A stretch of 64,000 bases of DNA from Methylobacterium crusticola (GTDB lineage: Bacteria > Pseudomonadota > Alphaproteobacteria > Rhizobiales > Beijerinckiaceae): assembly GCF_003574465.1 (NCBI RefSeq), contig NZ_QOWC01000013.1, positions 1 to 64,000 on the forward strand, in the 5' to 3' direction. The notes beneath the pieces were generated by a model. That model was not told the origin of the DNA and searched no databases. It was given only the letters and a program-made list of their open reading frames with translations. Shown here piece after piece: positions 7,699 to 15,245 of this stretch (positions are counted from its first letter, which is position 1; each line of letters starts with the position of its first letter). A program made the position numbers and the translations under genes.

Positions 7699-9735
7699 GT
7701 GGCTGCGCAGCATCGGTGCATCGCGATCGTCGGTCCGTTCCAGAGCGGCAAGACCGCGCTCTTCGAGGCCATCCTCCACCGTACCGGCGCGATCGACCGG
7801 GCCGGGCGCGCCGGCGCCGGGAACCGGGTCGGCGACACCTCCGCGGAGGCGAAGGCCCACGGCATGAGCGTCGAGCCCAACGTCGCCGGCACGACCTTCC
7901 TGGGCGACGCCTTCACGTTCATCGACTGCCCGGGCTCGATCGAGTTCGCGCACGACCTGCGCGCCGTGCTGCCGGTCTGCGACGCCGCGGTGGTGGTCTG
8001 CGAGGCGGACGAGCGCAAGCGCCCGGCCCTCGAGCTCACCCTGCGCGAGCTCGAGGCCGCCGGCATCCCGCGCCTCGTCTTCATCAACAAGGCCGACGCC
8101 GCCGCGGGCTCGCTGCGCGACGCGCTGGCCCTGCTCCAGCCCGCCTCCGCGGTGCCGCTGCTCCTGCGCCAGATCCCGATCTGGGAGGGCGAGGCGGCGG
8201 TCGGCTTCATCGACCTCGCCCTGGAGCGGGCCTTCATCTGGCGCGAGCAGGCGCCGAGCGAGGTGGTGGCCCTGCCGGCGGGCGAGCTGCCGCGGGAGAA
8301 ATCCTCGCGCTTCACCATGCTGGAGCGCCTCGCCGACCACGACGACGCCCTGATGGAGGACCTGATCTCGGAGGTCGAGCCGGCCCGGGACCGGGTCTTC
8401 GCGGACCTCGCCCGGGAGTTGCGCGAGGGCCAGGTCGTCTCGGTGCTGTTCGGCTCGGCCGAGCACGGCCACGGCGTCACCCGCCTGCTCAAGGCCCTGC
8501 GCCACGAGGCGCCCGGCCTCGCCGCGACCCGGGCCCGGCTCGGGATCCCGGACGAGGGAGCGCCGCTCGCGCAGGTGGTCAAGACCCTGCACACGGGCTT
8601 CGGCGGCAAGCTGTCGGTGGCGCGGGTGCTGCGGGGCGGTTTTCGCGAGGGCGAGGCGGTCGCCGGCTCCGGGGGCGCCGGCAGCCGCATCGCCGCCATC
8701 ACGGCCCTCGCGGGCGGTTCCGGCGGCCGGATGCCGGAGGCCCGGAGCGGCGAGGTGGCGGGCTTTGCCAAGCTGGAGCCGATCGCCACCGCCGAGGCGT
8801 TCGGCCCGGGCGGCGAGGCTCCCGCCCCGATCCTGACCCTCGCCCGCCCGGAGCCGGTCTACGCGGTGTCGCTGCGCGTGCGCGACCGCAAGGACGACGT
8901 CCGGCTGACTGCGGCCCTCGCCAAGGTGGTGGAGGAGGATCCCTCCCTCACCCTGGAGCACCGGGCCGAGCTCGGCGACATGCGCCTGACCGGGCAGGGC
9001 GAGATGCACCTGCGGGTGGCGGTGGAGCGCCTGAGCTCGCGCTTCGGCATCGGGGTCGAGACGGAGCGCTCGAAGGTCGCCTACCGGGAGACGCTGCGGG
9101 GCCCGGCGAGCGCCCGGGCCCGGCACAAGAAGCAGACCGGCGGGCACGGGCAGTTCGCCGACGTCGCCATCGACGTCCGGCCGCTCCCCCGCGGCGAGGG
9201 CTTCCGGTTCGAGGACGAGGTGGTGGGGGGCGCGGTGCCGCGCCAGTACATCTCCTCGGTCGAGGCCGGGGCCCGGGCCTTCACGATCCGGGGGCCCCTC
9301 GGCTTCCCGGTGGTCGACCTCGCGGTGACCTTGAAGGACGGCGCGGCGCACGCGGTCGATTCCTCGGACGCCGCCTTCCAGGCGGCGACGCGGCTCGCCA
9401 TGGACGAGGCGCTGGCGAAGGCCGGGCCGGTGCTGCTCGAGCCGATTCTGGCGGTGTCGGTCGCGGTCCCGAGTGGCGCCACCGCCCGGGCGACCGGCCT
9501 CGTCACCGCCCGCCGCGGCCAGATCCTCGGCTTCGACGCCCGGCCGGGCTGGGCGGGCTGGGACCAGATCGACGCGCTGATCCCGGAATCCGAGATGGGT
9601 GACCTGATCGTCGAGCTGCGCTCGGTCACGGCCGGGGTCGGCACCTTCACGACCCGCTTCGACCACATGGCGGAGCTGACCGGACGGGCCGCGGACGCGG
9701 TCCTGGCCGGGCAGCCGGTGCGGCGGGCTGGGTAG
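7699..9735 (+). CDS. Elongation factor G-like GTPase (EF-G paralogue)
   Basis: The 678-residue protein has the whole EF-G architecture: G domain with P-loop GPFQSGKT (12-19) and NKAD (130-133), domain II (about 290-370), domain III (about 385-460, with LTGQGEMHLRVAVERL), and domains IV-V with KKQTGGHGQFADV and VTARRGQILGF. It belongs to a divergent subfamily: the usual RGIT switch is HGMS (54-57), and the G3 motif DTPGH is DCPGS (76-80), so the histidine that activates water for GTP hydrolysis in translational GTPases is Ser80. The start is GTG at 7699. It is monocistronic. The role may be ribosome-associated under stress but is not known from sequence. Confidence 0.88.
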   Translation: MAAQHRCIAIVGPFQSGKTALFEAILHRTGAIDRAGRAGAGNRVGDTSAEAKAHGMSVEPNVAGTTFLGDAFTFIDCPGSIEFAHDLRAVLPVCDAAVVVCEADERKRPALELTLRELEAAGIPRLVFINKADAAAGSLRDALALLQPASAVPLLLRQIPIWEGEAAVGFIDLALERAFIWREQAPSEVVALPAGELPREKSSRFTMLERLADHDDALMEDLISEVEPARDRVFADLARELREGQVVSVLFGSAEHGHGVTRLLKALRHEAPGLAATRARLGIPDEGAPLAQVVKTLHTGFGGKLSVARVLRGGFREGEAVAGSGGAGSRIAAITALAGGSGGRMPEARSGEVAGFAKLEPIATAEAFGPGGEAPAPILTLARPEPVYAVSLRVRDRKDDVRLTAALAKVVEEDPSLTLEHRAELGDMRLTGQGEMHLRVAVERLSSRFGIGVETERSKVAYRETLRGPASARARHKKQTGGHGQFADVAIDVRPLPRGEGFRFEDEVVGGAVPRQYISSVEAGARAFTIRGPLGFPVVDLAVTLKDGAAHAVDSSDAAFQAATRLAMDEALAKAGPVLLEPILAVSVAVPSGATARATGLVTARRGQILGFDARPGWAGWDQIDALIPESEMGDLIVELRSVTAGVGTFTTRFDHMAELTGRAADAVLAGQPVRRAG

Positions 9736-9820
9736 GCGCGATCGCTCGAATGCCGCGCACCCCGGGGAGCGTCCGTTAAGTCCCTGGCGCCTAAGATCGC
9801 CCCGGTCTCAGGAGGAGCGG

Positions 9821-10144
9821 ATGCGGACAGTTCTGGTCATCGGTTCGGTCATCCTCGCGCTCGCCGCCAGCGTGGTGCCGAGCGAGGCGCGGGGGCGGCG
9901 CGGCGGCATCGGACTCGTGCTCGTCGGGACGGGTGGCGCGCCGCGCCCGACGCCGGCCGCGGCGCAGGGCCAGCCGGATGCCGGGCCGGTGATCCGGACC
10001 GCGACCGCCGATCCGGCGAGCCCCGAGCCGATGACGACCGGGACGACGACGCGCGCCAAGCCCCGGGAGGCGCCGCCGGCCGAAGCCTGGTGCGCCCGCG
10101 GCCGCGTCTTCGGCACCGGGGCGGGCTTCTGCGCGATCAACTGA
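9821..10144 (+). CDS. Small secreted hypothetical protein
   Basis: The 107-residue protein starts at an ATG preceded by AGGAGG. It has a clear signal peptide (MRTVLVIGSVILALAASVVPSEA) and then a Gly/Arg segment (RGRRGGIGLVLVGTGG), a Pro/Ala/Thr-rich linker, and a C-terminal stretch with two cysteines (AWCARGRVFGTGAGFC) that could form a disulfide in the periplasm. No family is recognised. Upstream, 9736-9820 is a short gap with no clear promoter box. Confidence 0.7.
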   Translation: MRTVLVIGSVILALAASVVPSEARGRRGGIGLVLVGTGGAPRPTPAAAQGQPDAGPVIRTATADPASPEPMTTGTTTRAKPREAPPAEAWCARGRVFGTGAGFCAIN

Positions 10145-10267
10145 CGGCGCCGTCGCGGCGGCGGCGCGTGCGGGCCCCGGCCGCGAGCGGCAGGGCGCTC
10201 AGGCGGCCCGCGGGGCTGCGAGCCTCAGCACGAGGGCGCGCTTGGCCGGAGCCGGGTCGCCCGGTCG

Positions 10268-10516
10268 TCACGGCAGCGACAGGCGCCGGACGTTGTCGCG
10301 CACGTGCTCCCGGTAGCGGTCGATCACGCGTTCGGGCGAGCCGCCCGCGAGCAGCGTGCCCGTCGCCTCAATCGCCGCGCCGATCTTCTCGTTCACCATG
10401 CGCTGGGCTTCCATCTGCCCATCGACGCCGCCCCAGGCGAGCCTGACGAGGCGCAACTCGACGACCTTCTGGGCCTCCAGGGCAAGCATTGCCGTCGCGT
10501 ACCATGCCTCGAACAT
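10268..10516 (-). CDS. Small helical protein, phasin-associated
   Basis: The 82-residue protein is almost entirely predicted helix, opening with FEAWYATAMLALEAQKVVELRLVRLAWGG and ending with ERVIDRYREHVRDNVRRLSLP. The N-terminal half (amphipathic, with EAQKVVELRL) resembles a short phasin-like helix, and two phasin-type genes lie immediately upstream on the same strand. GGAG precedes the ATG. A role at polyhydroxyalkanoate granules is inferred from composition and position; no defined family was recognised. Confidence 0.6.
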   Translation of the reverse strand: MFEAWYATAMLALEAQKVVELRLVRLAWGGVDGQMEAQRMVNEKIGAAIEATGTLLAGGSPERVIDRYREHVRDNVRRLSLP

Positions 10517-10714
10517 CCGCGTCTCCGTTGTGCGTGGTCACGCGCCCGGTCGGTCGGAGCAGGGAATCCGCTCCGCCGCCGGGGCGGTCGACAGATCGAG
10601 GCGGGAGGGCGGCCCCGGCGCCGCGCGAGGCGCGCGGCCGGGGCGTCCTCCCGGGCAGCGGCGCGCCCGCGGGCGTCGCGCCCGATCCGGAGATCCCGCG
10701 GCGACCCCCGCGGG

Positions 10715-10737
10715 CGCCCGTCCGGTCGGGACGGGCG
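10715..10737 (-). terminator. Stem-loop terminator directly after the Ala/Pro-rich phasin gene
   Basis: Nine-base perfect arms (CGCCCGTCC at 10715-10723 and GGACGGGCG at 10729-10737) with a 5-base loop abut the stop codon of the 10738-11493 gene. There is no T tract, as is common in such GC-rich genomes. The remainder of 10517-10714 is GC-rich with no further feature seen. Confidence 0.5.
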
Positions 10738-11493
10738 TCAGGCCGCCCGGTAGGGCCGCCGCGCGAATCCGGTCATCAGGCTGGCGCGCCGGGTCAGGTC
10801 GCTCCAGCAGGAGAAGGCGGCATCGACCGCCCGGGCGATCTCCGCCGCGTGCAGGCTCACGAGGGCGGAGGGCGACCGCGCGCCGACCACGGCCTGCCAG
10901 AAGGCGAGCGCGGCCAGGCTCTCGCCCTGCACGAAGATGAGGAGGCGCGCATTCATCTCGATCACCCCCTGCATGGCCGCGAGCGGCAGTTCCTCGGGGG
11001 CGGGTGGGGGCGCCGGCTCGGGCCCGGGTGCATCGTCGGCAGCGGCGGGCTCCGGGATCACGGCGGCTTCGGGCGCGGTCGCCGGCGCCTCGGCGCACGC
11101 GGGGTCGGCCACGGGCGACGCCGCGGGAGCGACGGGCTCGGACGGGATCTCGGCGGTGTCGAGGGGAGGCGACGCGGGCGGCCCGGCCTCGACGGCCACG
11201 GCGGCCTGCGGCGCGAAGTCCTCGGCGTCCGCGACGGGTTCGTCCGCGACGGCCTGCGGCGCCGCGAGGGCCTCCGCTGCCGCGACCGGCTCGGCCGCGC
11301 CGTCGTCGTCCGTCCCGGCGCTCGGCGCTGCCGCGCGATCCTCGACCGGCTCGGGCGCGGGCGCGGCGACCGGTGCCACGTCGTCGTCGGTGGCGACCGC
11401 GACGGTGTCGTCGTCCCGCGTGGCCGCCATCGGGGCCGCCGGAACGGTGCGGTTCACGGGCTTGCGGGTGCTTCCTCTGCGCCGGGTCGTCAT
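10738..11493 (-). CDS. Phasin-like protein with long Ala/Pro/Glu-rich N-terminus
   Basis: The 251-residue protein has two parts. Residues 1-170 are low-complexity, rich in Ala, Pro, Asp and Glu, and preceded by a basic start (TTRRRGSTRKP). Residues about 172-245 form amphipathic helices (AAMQGVIEMNARLLIFVQ, SLAALAFWQAV, AAEIARAVDAAFSCWSDLTRRA) that read like a phasin domain coating polyhydroxyalkanoate granules. GAGGAGG lies before the ATG. The basic, disordered head is reminiscent of phasins or histone-like tails that link granules to DNA, but that is inference. It has an inverted repeat in its leader (11517-11540) and a hairpin after its stop. Confidence 0.7.
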   Translation of the reverse strand: MTTRRRGSTRKPVNRTVPAAPMAATRDDDTVAVATDDDVAPVAAPAPEPVEDRAAAPSAGTDDDGAAEPVAAAEALAAPQAVADEPVADAEDFAPQAAVAVEAGPPASPPLDTAEIPSEPVAPAASPVADPACAEAPATAPEAAVIPEPAAADDAPGPEPAPPPAPEELPLAAMQGVIEMNARLLIFVQGESLAALAFWQAVVGARSPSALVSLHAAEIARAVDAAFSCWSDLTRRASLMTGFARRPYRAA

Positions 11494-11516
11494 GGGTCGG
11501 CCTCCTCGAACGCGTT

Positions 11517-11540
11517 GCTTCCGGCTCGCGGCGCGGAAGC
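11517..11540. repeat. Inverted repeat in leader of phasin-like gene
   Basis: Arms GCTTCCG (11517-11523) and CGGAAGC (11534-11540) are ten bases apart, located 24-47 bases upstream of the 11493 start and about 160 bases past the stop of the upstream phasin. It could be an operator, an mRNA hairpin or a terminator for the upstream gene. Confidence 0.35.
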
Positions 11541-11697
11541 GATCGGGGCCCCGCGTGCCGGGACGAGAGGCCCCGGGGGCGGAGCATCACCCGCAGGGCG
11601 GGGGCACCCCGCCGGGCGTCGGCGCGCCCGTTCCGGGGCGCGAGCCGCCCGGGCCCGGTCGCGGAGCGCCGCGGAATATGCGGGCGCTCCGGCGGGA

Positions 11698-12051
11698 TCA
11701 GGCCTTGGTGGCCGTCTCCTGCAGGCTGGCGAACTCCTTCGCCTGGGTCTGCAACGCCGAGATCTGGTTGCGCATGTACTCGCTCTGGAGCTGGAGCGCC
11801 TCCTGCACGTCGCGCGAGCGCACGAGCTTCTCGGCGAGGTCGAAGGTCGCCGCGACGTGCTGCTCGGTGTAGTCGAAGCCGCGGGCGACCGCGACGCCGG
11901 CCTGCGGGGTGCTGGTCGAGGACTGCACGGTCTCGGCCATCTTGCGCGCGGTGCTCAGGAAGGTGCCGAAGGCCGAGCGGGCGTTCTGCACGCCCTTCTC
12001 GGCGAAGTCGCGCATCTCGGTCGGAATCTCGAAGGGCTTCGCGGTGCTCAT
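11698..12051 (-). CDS. Phasin family protein
   Basis: The 117-residue protein matches the phasin_2 type. It starts PFEIPTEMRDFAEKGVQNARSAF, continues with two long amphipathic helices, and includes TEQHVAATFDLAEKLVRSRDVQEALQLQSEYMRNQI, a very typical phasin core. Phasins coat polyhydroxybutyrate granules. The ATG at 12051 (MSTAKPF) was preferred to one six codons upstream because GAGGGA lies just before it and phasins usually start this way. A promoter with a PhaR-like operator lies about 60 bases upstream (12102-12140). Confidence 0.9.
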   Translation of the reverse strand: MSTAKPFEIPTEMRDFAEKGVQNARSAFGTFLSTARKMAETVQSSTSTPQAGVAVARGFDYTEQHVAATFDLAEKLVRSRDVQEALQLQSEYMRNQISALQTQAKEFASLQETATKA

Positions 12052-12101
12052 GGTCGTTCCCTCAGGCATGCGTGTTGTGCGCCGCCAGGGTGTATTGTGC
12101 G

Positions 12102-12140
12102 ACGCAGCATGATCATGCTGCGTTGCAGCGCGAAAGTCAA
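12102..12140 (-). promoter_or_regulatory. Phasin promoter with PhaR-like operator
   Basis: Read leftward, TTGACT (12140-12135) and CATGAT (12117-12112) are separated by exactly 17 bases, a good sigma-70 type promoter for the phasin gene. The spacer contains CTGC-N3-GCAG (12118-12128), the TGC-rich site known for the PHA-responsive repressor PhaR in related Alphaproteobacteria. A perfect 22-base palindrome (half ACGCAGCATGA, 12102-12123) overlaps the -10. Repressor binding here would block transcription until PHA accumulates. Confidence 0.65.
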
Positions 12141-12188
12141 CCGATGCGCATTATACAGCCGGATCCAGGCCGTCTCCGCGCCCTGCCG

Positions 12189-13490
12189 CTACTGCGTGAG
12201 CCGGAACTGGGCGATGGAGCTGCCGATGCTCTGGAAGGCGGGCTTGAGGTCGTTGGCGGTGATCACGTTGTAGAAGAACCCGTCCTTGCTGGCGCACGAC
12301 TTCAGCATGTCGGCGTTCCCGTCGATCACCCGCACCGTGTAGATCGTGATGCCGGCGTTCTTGGCGGCGGTGCAGGCCGACAGCGTCCGGGCGTTGAACG
12401 ACGACGCGCTGAGGCAGTTCGTGAAGTAGTCGTACCAGGTGCCGGTGCAGACGTTCTGCCAGCGGTTCTCCGTGTTGTCCCCGTCCGTGAGGACGACCAT
12501 GATCTTGGTGACGCGGTCGTTCGAGAGGTCGACCGCCGTGGCGAGCGGCCCGTAGGGGGTCAGCGCCTCCATGCCCCAGGCCACCCCGATGGTCACGTTG
12601 GTGTTGCCGCCGGCCGTCATGCTGTCGATGGCGGTGTTGAGGCTGGCGTAATCGGTGGTGAGCGGGCGGATGCTCGTCAGGGTGGGAGCGCCGTTCGAGG
12701 TCGTGTCGCAGGTGTCGGCCGGGTAGGCCGACGCGCCGGAGGGCTCGGGCACGGGAAGCTGCACGTCGTAGGACTGGTCGCGGTCGTCGATGCAGCCCTT
12801 CCAGGTGGTCTTGGAGACCGCGTTGACCTTGGTGTAGCTGAGCCATCCCGCCGTCGTGACGGCGGTGCCGAGGTTGACCTGCCGGGCGAACGGCACCAGG
12901 GCGACCTTGGCGTCGCTGCGGCTGACCACGGTCTTGTCGAGGTAGGCGAGGAAGTCCTTCGAGGCCTGCTTCAGGGCGGCGAGCTTGCCCGAATCGTTCA
13001 TCGACCCGGTGTTGTCGAGGACGAGCGCCACCTCGACGGCCTTGCCGCCGGCCGTCGCCTGCGAGCTCCCGCTGACCACGAGGGGATCGGGATGCATGAT
13101 CCGGCTGAACGAGGTGTCGACGGTGGCGGTCGCCGCGATCGTGACCTGCACGCCGACCCGGGTGGGCGTGAAGCTCGTGACCGTGACGCCGGTCTTCGCA
13201 GGGAAGCTCGCGGTGAAGAACGCCTGCGCGCGGTTCTTGAAATCCGTGTCGCTCGTCAGCGACGGCGATTCCCGGATCACCGCGAGGGCGGTCGCGTCGG
13301 TGGCGCTCTGGATCTCGGCCTTGACCTCGATCGTGCGCGCGTAGTCGATGCCGGCCCCGACGAGGAAGATCACCGGGATGAGGACGATCGCCAGGACGAC
13401 CGCGATGACACCGTCCTCGGAATGCTGAAAGCGACGCACCAAGCGCTTCACCAGAGACTTGCCCCTCTCTGCGTGGACCCGCCCGATCAC
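12189..13490 (-). CDS. TadG-like pilus-assembly protein with von Willebrand factor A domain
   Basis: The 433-residue protein carries the TadE/TadG N-terminus: a basic start, SEDGVIAVVLAIVLIPVIFLVGAGIDYAR as the processed hydrophobic segment, then a periplasmic domain. A von Willebrand A domain begins near residue 150 with the MIDAS loop DNTGS (159-163) and the later VVLTDGDN strand. Several cysteines in the second half could form disulfides. TadG proteins accompany Flp/Tad pili, but no other tad gene is nearby, so this is an orphan copy. The start is GTG at 13490; a second GTG at 13451 preceded by GAGAGGGG is possible. Confidence 0.85.
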   Translation of the reverse strand: MIGRVHAERGKSLVKRLVRRFQHSEDGVIAVVLAIVLIPVIFLVGAGIDYARTIEVKAEIQSATDATALAVIRESPSLTSDTDFKNRAQAFFTASFPAKTGVTVTSFTPTRVGVQVTIAATATVDTSFSRIMHPDPLVVSGSSQATAGGKAVEVALVLDNTGSMNDSGKLAALKQASKDFLAYLDKTVVSRSDAKVALVPFARQVNLGTAVTTAGWLSYTKVNAVSKTTWKGCIDDRDQSYDVQLPVPEPSGASAYPADTCDTTSNGAPTLTSIRPLTTDYASLNTAIDSMTAGGNTNVTIGVAWGMEALTPYGPLATAVDLSNDRVTKIMVVLTDGDNTENRWQNVCTGTWYDYFTNCLSASSFNARTLSACTAAKNAGITIYTVRVIDGNADMLKSCASKDGFFYNVITANDLKPAFQSIGSSIAQFRLTQ

Positions 13491-13697
13491 TCAACCTAAG
13501 AGATTAAAAAACAGTCCTGTACAACTCGTGCCCGTTCCATCAAAGCCGCAACATGCCGTTAACGCCCCCCGGACGCGCGGCGCGGCAAGGCGGCGTTAAC
13601 GAACAATCGCTATGCTGAAGGATGTCCCCGATCCTGCGTTCGGGACCTTCATCGGCCCGCGTCCCCGCGGCCGTGGCACGTGCGTGACGAGGACCCG

Positions 13698-14105
13698 ATG
13701 GCCCATCTGCGGTTCAGACCCAATCCTGCCGGCCTGCTCGCCGTGGCGCTGGGTGGCGTCGCGGCCTTCGGCTGGGGCGCCTTCGGCCTCGCCGCGTCCG
13801 GGCGAAGCGCCGCCCAGACGAGGCTGGTCGAGGTCGAGGGCGAGCGCGACGCCCTCGCGGCACGCCAGAAGCAGTTCCAGGAGACGGATGCCGAGCTCAA
13901 GGACCGCCAGGCCAGGATCGCGGCGGCCCGCGACGAGATCGCCCAGCTCGGCGCCGCCCGCGAGAAGGCGAAGGCCCAGGCCGCGCTGGCGCAGCGCGAT
14001 CTCGCGACGATCACGAAGCGCCTCGACCAGGCCAGGGACCGGGTGAACCAGACCGGCAGCATCGCGCCGGCGCCGGCCGAGCCCGCCAAGAAGCCCGCCC
14101 GCTAG
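13698..14105 (+). CDS. Membrane-anchored coiled-coil protein of unknown function
   Basis: The 135-residue protein has one hydrophobic segment (PAGLLAVALGGVAAFGWGAFGLAA, about residues 10-33) and then a long charged coiled coil rich in Glu, Arg, Gln and Ala (VEVEGERDALAARQKQFQE onward), ending in a Pro/Lys tail. It is probably an inner-membrane protein with a periplasmic or cytoplasmic coil. GAGG precedes the ATG at 13698; an in-frame GTG six codons earlier is less likely. The gap 13491-13697 is comparatively AT-rich and includes TTAAC repeats, so it likely holds the divergent promoters for this gene and the TadG-like gene. Confidence 0.65.
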   Translation: MAHLRFRPNPAGLLAVALGGVAAFGWGAFGLAASGRSAAQTRLVEVEGERDALAARQKQFQETDAELKDRQARIAAARDEIAQLGAAREKAKAQAALAQRDLATITKRLDQARDRVNQTGSIAPAPAEPAKKPAR

Positions 14106-14160
14106 GGCGCTCCCCGCCGGAGCAGGCGACCGGTCCGGCGCGGTGGCGTGCCGGCGCGGC

Positions 14161-15096
14161 TCACTGGAGGCGCGTCCTGTAGGTGTCCCCGGCCTTCGCC
14201 TTCAGCTCGGCCCCGGCATCCCGGCCGATGGCGGCCGCCTCGGCGGCGAGGCCCTCGCGGTGCGTCGCCCAGTGCGCGCTGCCGTCGGGCAGGAACAGGA
14301 GGCCGTCGAGGGTGAGGCGGTCGCCGTCGATCGCGGCGAGCGCCGCGATCGGGGTGCGGCAGGAGCCGTCGAGCTCGGCGAGCAGCGCCCGCTCGGCCGC
14401 GATCGCCGTGGTGGTGCGCGGGCAGGCGACGGCCTGGAGGCGCGCGATCAGGTCCGTGTCCGCGGCCCGGCACTCGATGCCGAGCGCGCCCTGGGCCACC
14501 GCCGGCAGCATCTCGGACACGGGCAGGATCTCCTGGGCGCGGTCGGCGAGGCCGAGGCGCTCCAGGCCCGCGATGGCGAGCAGGGTCGCGTCGCAGGCAC
14601 CCTCCTCGAGCCGGCGCATGCGGGTGTTGGCGTTGCCCCGCAGGGGCACGACCTTGAGGTCGGGGCGCCGCATCAGCACCTGGGCGCCCCGTCGCAGGGA
14701 CGAGGTGCCGACCCGGCTCCCCGGCGCGAGGTCCGCGAGCCGTCCCGCCCGCGGCGACAGGAACGCGTCGCGCGGATCGTCCCGCTCCAGGATGCAGGCG
14801 ATGACGAGGCCGTCCGGCAGCCAGGTCTCGACGTCCTTCATCGAGTGGACCGCGACGTCGATCTGATCGGCGAACAGCGCCTGCTCGAGCTCCTTCGTGA
14901 ACAGCCCCTTGCCGCCGATCTCCGAGAGCGGCCGGTCGAGGATCTTGTCCGCCACGGTGGTGATGACGACGAGCTCCATCGCACCCGGCGCGGCGAGGTC
15001 GGGATGCGCCGCCGCGATGCGGTCGCGGACCATCCCGGTCTGGGCGAGCGCCATCGGGCTGCCGCGGGTGCCGATGCGCAGGGGACGGTGTGCCAT
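14161..15096 (-). CDS. hemC: Hydroxymethylbilane synthase (porphobilinogen deaminase)
   Basis: The 311-residue protein joins four porphobilinogens into hydroxymethylbilane in tetrapyrrole biosynthesis. Hallmarks are RIGTRGSPMALAQT at the start, EIGGKGLFTKELEQAL, DVAVHSMKDVE with the catalytic Asp, GTSSLRRGAQ, LRGNANTRMRRL, and GSCRTPIAAL carrying the cysteine that holds the dipyrromethane cofactor. Start ATG 15096 (MAHRPLRIG) matches family N-termini; the open 17-codon extension is rejected. It stands alone between a coiled-coil gene and the glycan operon and is the one clear housekeeping gene here. Confidence 0.97.
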   Translation of the reverse strand: MAHRPLRIGTRGSPMALAQTGMVRDRIAAAHPDLAAPGAMELVVITTVADKILDRPLSEIGGKGLFTKELEQALFADQIDVAVHSMKDVETWLPDGLVIACILERDDPRDAFLSPRAGRLADLAPGSRVGTSSLRRGAQVLMRRPDLKVVPLRGNANTRMRRLEEGACDATLLAIAGLERLGLADRAQEILPVSEMLPAVAQGALGIECRAADTDLIARLQAVACPRTTTAIAAERALLAELDGSCRTPIAALAAIDGDRLTLDGLLFLPDGSAHWATHREGLAAEAAAIGRDAGAELKAKAGDTYRTRLQ

Positions 15097-15156
15097 GAGC
15101 GGGTGCCGTGCCGGAGAGGGGTCTCGCCCGATCGCGAGTAGCCGCAAGCGGCGCCC

Positions 15157-15192
15157 GTGTCACGCGCCCCGTCACGCGGCCCGTCACGCGCG
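15157..15192. repeat. Three 12-base tandem repeats, followed by an 11-base C run
   Basis: Near-identical units gtgtcacgcgcc, ccgtcacgcggc and ccgtcacgcgcg run head to tail at 15157-15192, between hemC and the end of the glycan operon. A run of eleven C follows at 15215-15225. Both are slippage-prone. No gene is seen in 15097-15245. Confidence 0.6.
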
Positions 15193-15245
15193 CGGGCCCG
15201 CGACCGGCCGGGCGCCCCCCCCCCCGGGCGGCCGGCCGGGCCGGA

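Noticed and set aside
7663-9666. A 667-codon frame opposite the EF-G-like gene
   Set aside because: Its Arg/Asp/Leu-rich low-complexity sequence mirrors the coding strand and lacks motifs, while the plus strand has full EF-G motifs.
12150-12155. A perfect leftward TATAAT near the TadG-like stop
   Set aside because: It has no -35 at 16-18 bases, and the TTGACT/CATGAT pair closer to the phasin gene is a better match.
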